From Bacillota bacterium (lineage in GTDB: Bacteria; Bacillota_C; Negativicutes; Sporomusales; Sporomusaceae), in contig JAEZQV010000382.1 in the NCBI GenBank assembly GCA_023441125.1, forward strand, positions 1 to 9,038: a stretch of DNA of 9,038 nt. The letters are read 5' to 3'. Position numbers and translations under genes: made by a program. A model generated the notes under the pieces. That model had not been told where the DNA came from. It worked only from the letters and a program-made list of their open reading frames with translations, and did not search any database. Below, piece by piece: positions 6,196 to 9,038 of this stretch (positions within the stretch are counted from its first letter, which is position 1; every line of letters starts with the position of its first letter).

Positions 6196-7263
6196 ATGGC
6201 GGAAAAAGTACTGATGAAAGGCAATGAAGCCATCGGCGAAGCGGCTGTAATCGCCGGCTGCCGGTATTACTTCGGCTATCCGATCACGCCGCAGTCCGAG
6301 TTGATCGAATATATGGCAAAGCGTTTGCCGCAGGTTGACGGGGTATTTTTGCAGGCGGAAAGTGAAATTGCCGCCATCAACATGGTCTATGGCGCCGCCG
6401 GTGCCGGCGGCAAGGTAATGACATCCTCGTCCAGTCCGGGAATCAGTCTGAAACAGGAAGGCCTATCCTACATTGCCGCCGCTGAACTGCCCTGTGTGAT
6501 TGTGAACATTATGCGGGGCGGGCCGGGCCTTGGCGGCATTCAGCCGGCGCAGGGCGATTATTTTCAGGCCACCAAAGGCGGCGGTCACGGCGACTACCAT
6601 TGTATCGTCCTTGCGCCCAACAGTGTGCAGGAAATGGCGGAACTGACGGTGCAGGCCTTTAACCTTGCAGATCAATATCGCAACCCGGTCATGCTTTTAG
6701 GCGACGGCGCACTGGGACAAATGATGGAACCGGTTGACTTTCAGGATCTGCCCGTCATTGCGGTGGCAAAGCCGTGGGCGACCACCGGCATGGGCGACCG
6801 TGAGCAGCCGAACCGGATTGATACGCTTCGTCTGAATCCGGAGGCACTGGAGGAAGTAAACCAGGCGCTGCAGAGAAAATATGCCTGTCTGCAGGCCAAG
6901 GAAGTGCGCTGGCAGGAAACGTTGACGGCAGATGCCGAGTTGATATTGGTGGCTTATGGCATAGCCGCGCGGATTGCGTATTCCGCGATGGAATTAGCCC
7001 GGGCCCAAGGCTATAAGGTCGGTTTATTCCGGCCGGTTAGCCTGTGGCCGTTCCCAAAGGCCGCCCTGGCCAAAACGGCCAAAACCGCCTTCGCGTTGCT
7101 GACTGTTGAGCTTAGTGCCGGACAGATGGTGGAGGATGTGGAACTGGCGATTAAATGTTCCCGGCCCGTTTATTTTTACGGCCGTACCGGGGGCGTGCTG
7201 ATGGACCCGCAGGCTGTATTGGCGCAAATTGCGGACATCTTCGCAGCAAAGGAGGGCCAATGA
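6196..7263 (+). CDS. vorB: 2-oxoacid:ferredoxin oxidoreductase, alpha subunit (VorB/KorA type)
   Basis: Alpha subunit of the thiamine-diphosphate enzyme that converts a 2-oxoacid plus CoA to acyl-CoA, CO2 and reduced ferredoxin. The 355 residues begin MKGNEAIGEAAVIAGC, then GYPITPQSE (27-35), the signature of this subunit, and the acidic QAESE (53-57), likely contacting thiamine. MRGGPGLGGIQPAQGDY (106-122) is also characteristic. The C-terminal part (LFRPVSLWPFP and VELSAGQMVEDVELA) matches the transketolase C-terminal-like domain. GGGAG-type site 6181-6188 precedes ATG 6196. The length and form fit separate-subunit VOR/KOR rather than the fused pyruvate enzyme. Leucine dehydrogenase and the permease in the same operon argue for 3-methyl-2-oxobutanoate and its homologues (branched-chain oxoacids). 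2-Oxoglutarate is the main alternative because the sequence families overlap. Names vary: some schemes call this subunit VorA. The stop overlaps the next start (ATGA, 7260-7263). Confidence 0.92.
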   Translation: MAEKVLMKGNEAIGEAAVIAGCRYYFGYPITPQSELIEYMAKRLPQVDGVFLQAESEIAAINMVYGAAGAGGKVMTSSSSPGISLKQEGLSYIAAAELPCVIVNIMRGGPGLGGIQPAQGDYFQATKGGGHGDYHCIVLAPNSVQEMAELTVQAFNLADQYRNPVMLLGDGALGQMMEPVDFQDLPVIAVAKPWATTGMGDREQPNRIDTLRLNPEALEEVNQALQRKYACLQAKEVRWQETLTADAELILVAYGIAARIAYSAMELARAQGYKVGLFRPVSLWPFPKAALAKTAKTAFALLTVELSAGQMVEDVELAIKCSRPVYFYGRTGGVLMDPQAVLAQIADIFAAKEGQ

Positions 7264-8030
7264 CCATGGCGGTAAAGTTGTTTGCCAGGCCGCAGGCTTT
7301 GGCGGAGGTGCCTACCCATTACTGTCCGGGCTGCCAGCACGGCATAATTCACCGGTTAGTGGCGGAAGTCATTGATGAACTGGCAATCCAAAAAGAGACC
7401 ATTGCCGTTGTACCGGTTGGCTGCTCGGTGTTGGCAGACCAGTACTTTAACGTGGATTCGCAGCAAGCGGCTCATGGCCGCGCCCCGGCGGTAGCCACCG
7501 GTATTAAGCGGGTACAGCCGGCCAAAACCGTATTTACTTATCAGGGCGACGGGGATATTGCCGCAATCGGCATAGCGGAAGTCGTGCACGCAGCGGCGCG
7601 GGGCGAAAAAATAACGACAATCTTTGTGAATAATGCGATTTACGGCATGACCGGCGGTCAAATGGCGCCAACGACGCTGGTAAATCAGGTAACGGCAACC
7701 TCGCCGTACGGCCGCCAGCTTTCTTCCGCCGGGGCGCCGATACGGCTGGCCGAGCTGCTGGCAACCCTTGACGGGGCAAAATATATTGCCCGCGTTGCCG
7801 TCAATGATCCGGCCAATATGGCGAAAGCAAAAAAAGCGATTAAAACGGCTTTTGCAGTGCAAATCCGCGGCGCCGGTTTTTCCTTGGTGGAAGTGTTGGC
7901 CACCTGTCCCACCAATTGGGGCAAGTCCCCGCTGGAAGCCAAGGCCTGGCTGCAGGAAAATATGCTGCCCCAGTTTCCGCTGGGGATATATAAAGACACT
8001 GCGGGGGTGGCAGGATGCGACATGAAATGA
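7260..8030 (+). CDS. vorA: 2-oxoacid:ferredoxin oxidoreductase, beta (thiamine diphosphate-binding) subunit
   Basis: Carries the thiamine diphosphate/magnesium site and an iron-sulfur cluster. From ATG 7260 it has 256 residues. HYCPGCQHG (20-28) gives C22 and C25, which with C55 (VGCS) and C216 (ATCPTNW) match the four cysteine ligands of the proximal cluster in this family. HGRAPA (72-77) and the thiamine motif GDGD (96-99) to VNN (123-125), then YGMTGGQ, are intact. The reading frame is open back to 7155, but family start, the ATGA overlap with the alpha gene, and AAAGGAGGG (7247-7256) support 7260. ATG 7266, two codons on, has longer spacing and is also possible. The overlap suggests translational coupling to keep alpha and beta equal. 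Substrate is inferred from context, as for alpha. Confidence 0.92.
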   Translation: MTMAVKLFARPQALAEVPTHYCPGCQHGIIHRLVAEVIDELAIQKETIAVVPVGCSVLADQYFNVDSQQAAHGRAPAVATGIKRVQPAKTVFTYQGDGDIAAIGIAEVVHAAARGEKITTIFVNNAIYGMTGGQMAPTTLVNQVTATSPYGRQLSSAGAPIRLAELLATLDGAKYIARVAVNDPANMAKAKKAIKTAFAVQIRGAGFSLVEVLATCPTNWGKSPLEAKAWLQENMLPQFPLGIYKDTAGVAGCDMK

Positions 8031-8566
8031 TTATGGCGGGCTTCGGCGGCCAGGGCGTTATGGTTATGGGCCAGCTGCTGGCGTATGCCGGGATGCTGGA
8101 AAATAAGAGCGTGTCCTGGATGCCGTCCTATGGCCCGGAAATGCGGGGCGGTACCGCCAATTGCTCGGTTATCATCAGCGAGCTGGCGATAGGGGCGCCC
8201 ATTGTCACCCAGCCAACGGCGGCGGTTATCATGAACCTGCCATCCCTGGACAAATTCGAGGCGGCGGTAACAGCCAACGGGGTGCTGATCGTCAACAGTT
8301 CCCTGGTGACGAAACCGGTGCGGCGGGACGATCTTCAGGCTTATTGTGTACCTATTAACGAAATCGCCAGTGAACTGGGCAATATAAAAATGATTAATAT
8401 GGTGGCCCTGGGGGCGTTGCTGGCGGCCACGGGCGTGGTGGCCAAAGCATCGTTGCTGAAGGCGTTTGCCCAAAAATTTGCGGCAAAGCCTGGAATTCTG
8501 CCCGCAAACCAGACTGCTCTCCAGCAAGGCTATGATTTTGTGCTGCAGACCAGGGCGGTCTGTTAA
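8015..8566 (+). CDS. vorC: 2-oxoacid:ferredoxin oxidoreductase, gamma subunit
   Basis: Gamma subunit of the VOR/KOR complex, 183 residues, needed for the assembled enzyme. It begins MRHEMIMAGFGGQGV with the dinucleotide-fold-like glycine motif GFGGQGV (9-15), then PSYGPEMRGGTANCSVIIS (about 38-56), both diagnostic of this subunit. ATG 8015 overlaps the beta gene by 16 bases, with a purine-rich GGGGGTGGCAGG leader. An in-frame ATG at 8027 overlaps the beta stop codon as ATGA, the same arrangement as the alpha/beta junction, and would remove four residues. The longer form fits the family N-terminus better. It is the last gene before a terminator, so the complex is complete here: delta, alpha, beta, gamma. 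Confidence 0.92.
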   Translation: MRHEMIMAGFGGQGVMVMGQLLAYAGMLENKSVSWMPSYGPEMRGGTANCSVIISELAIGAPIVTQPTAAVIMNLPSLDKFEAAVTANGVLIVNSSLVTKPVRRDDLQAYCVPINEIASELGNIKMINMVALGALLAATGVVAKASLLKAFAQKFAAKPGILPANQTALQQGYDFVLQTRAVC

Positions 8567-8593
8567 CGCTATCAGGGGCAAGTATTTGCTAAA

Positions 8594-8640
8594 AGCAGCG
8601 CTATAGCCGGTATACGGAAATCGCGCTGCTCTTGTTTTCT
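8594..8640 (+). terminator. Probable rho-independent terminator ending the operon
   Basis: AGCAGCGC (8594-8601) pairs perfectly with GCGCTGCT (8623-8630). An internal loop of 5 and 5 bases leads to a small inner stem CCG (8607-8609) / CGG (8615-8617). It is followed by CTTGTTTTCT, a moderate T-rich tail. It lies 28 bases after the gamma-subunit stop. The T-tract is interrupted, so it may be less efficient than the terminator at 1794-1844. Confidence 0.72.
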
Positions 8641-8722
8641 GCCAGAAGCATAAAAACCGCATTGACAATAAAATAAAGCTAAGGCACTTTCCTGTTTTGT
8701 GTAGATCTGGTCGCAAGAAAAG

Positions 8723-8748
8723 TTGATTGGAGCATGCACCGGTATAAT
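8723..8748 (+). promoter_or_regulatory. Possible sigma-A-type promoter before the ytaF-like gene
   Basis: A perfect TATAAT (8743-8748) is preceded by TTGATT (8723-8728), but with a spacer of only 14 bases instead of about 17. A TTGACA at 8662-8667 lacks a good -10 at normal distance. Transcription from here would cross the palindrome at 8799-8808. The AT-rich setting makes chance matches likely, and a sporulation sigma factor promoter was not recognised. Confidence 0.25.
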
Positions 8749-8798
8749 ATTTTCGAATAATATGTGATGGGCCAATAAAAACTAGTTGGGATAGACTC

Positions 8799-8808
8799 TA
8801 CACGTGTA
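8799..8808. repeat. 10-bp perfect palindrome upstream of ytaF-like gene
   Basis: TACACGTGTA reads the same on both strands. It lies 25 bases before the ATG at 8834 and about 50 bases after the TATAAT box, where an operator could sit. It is short and unique in the window, so chance is possible. Confidence 0.3.
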
Positions 8809-8833
8809 AGCAAGGGGTGTTAGCTAGAACGAT

Positions 8834-9038
8834 ATGGAATGGTTTTTAATTCTGGGTTTTGCTATTTCTTCCAGTGTGGATAATTTAGGTGTGGGTATCG
8901 CTTACGGTATTCGTAATATCCACGTTAGTCGGCTTTCCAATCTGGTAATTGCCGTGATTTGCTTTCTTTTTAGTGTAGCCGGTATTTTATTTGGAAATTG
9001 GTTAGCTATCATTATTCCCGGCGTACTTCCGGATTTAA
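8834..9038 (+). CDS. ytaF: YtaF-like membrane protein (MntP/DUF204-type), 3' end outside the window
   Basis: First 68 codons of an open reading frame that runs off the window without a stop. The protein starts MEWFLILGFAISSSVDNLGV and continues GIAYGIRNIHVSRLSN, then a second hydrophobic helix (about 37-59) ending near IIPGVLPDL. The first helix with serine-rich turn, D16 in SSSVDNLGVG, and the G-(I/L)-x-YG-(I/L)-R segment resembles YtaF, a sporulation-associated relative of the manganese exporter MntP, where the aspartate in this helix is conserved. In-frame stop TAG at 8825-8827 rules out an upstream start. The ribosome site is weak: AAGGGG (8812-8817) lies 16 bases away. The gene is separate from the catabolic operon, lying after its terminator in more AT-rich DNA. 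Function in Mn export or sporulation is inferred from family only. Confidence 0.72.
   Translation, partial: MEWFLILGFAISSSVDNLGVGIAYGIRNIHVSRLSNLVIAVICFLFSVAGILFGNWLAIIIPGVLPDL

Noticed and set aside
7155..7259. Upstream extension of the beta subunit frame to ATG 7155
   Set aside because: It would overlap the alpha gene by over 100 bases with a sequence unlike the family N-terminus; ATG 7260 has a good ribosome site and an ATGA junction.
8662..8690. TTGACA at 8662 as a -35 box
   Set aside because: No acceptable -10 hexamer at 16-18 bases downstream (only GCACTT/CACTTT/ACTTTC).
7685..8716. 343-codon open frame on the minus strand across the beta and gamma subunit genes and the terminator
   Set aside because: Antisense to two clearly identified subunits and running through the hairpin terminator; translation shows no family motifs.
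8744..8763. ATAATAT direct repeat with 13-base period around TTCGAA
   Set aside because: AT-rich sequence makes such matches likely by chance; no further copies or arm pairing strong enough to call an operator.
8572..8775. 67-codon minus-strand frame in the gap after the operon
   Set aside because: It spans the hairpin terminator, has no recognisable family and no clear ribosome site; most likely chance in a short gap.

Overview
The window reads as a chromosomal segment of an anaerobic, low-to-medium GC Firmicute. Branching into the Negativicutes/Sporomusaceae is a guess from gene style, not a demonstrated placement. Supporting signs are strong AAGGAGG-type ribosome binding sites, a sigma-54 activator, a ferredoxin-dependent 2-oxoacid oxidoreductase in place of an NAD-linked dehydrogenase complex, and a YtaF-type membrane protein of the kind found in spore formers. 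All recognised genes are on the + strand.

Layout: (1) 1-1776, a PAS-PAS-AAA+-Fis-type sigma-54-dependent activator. (2) 1777-1948, a compact control region holding a very strong intrinsic terminator, a cluster of inverted TTGCAGTG-type repeats, and a near-consensus -24/-12 sigma-54 promoter at 1886-1901. (3) 1949-8566, a seven-gene run: leucine dehydrogenase, APC/CAT-family amino acid permease, acyl-CoA:carboxylate CoA-transferase, and four subunits (delta/ferredoxin, alpha, beta, gamma) of a 2-oxoacid:ferredoxin oxidoreductase, probably the branched-chain (VOR) type. Two intercistronic hairpins lie within it, and it ends at a hairpin terminator (8594-8640). (4) 8641-9038, a visibly more AT-rich stretch with a possible promoter, a 10-bp palindrome and the 5' part of a ytaF-like gene cut by the window edge.

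How the genes fit together: the permease would import leucine, valine or isoleucine. Leucine dehydrogenase would deaminate them to 2-oxoacids (NADH, ammonium). VOR would decarboxylate these to branched acyl-CoA plus reduced ferredoxin. The CoA-transferase would move CoA to acetate or another acid, releasing isovalerate, isobutyrate or 2-methylbutyrate and keeping the thioester energy as acetyl-CoA. This is a complete oxidative (Stickland-like) branch for branched-chain amino acids. The layout of sigma-54 activator, sigma-54 promoter and leucine dehydrogenase mirrors the Bacillus bkdR-bcd-bkd regulon, but with VOR replacing the BKD complex and a CoA-transferase replacing Ptb/Buk. The enzyme families are known; the combination and its control region are the interesting part. 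I see no mobile element, CRISPR array, tRNA or rRNA.
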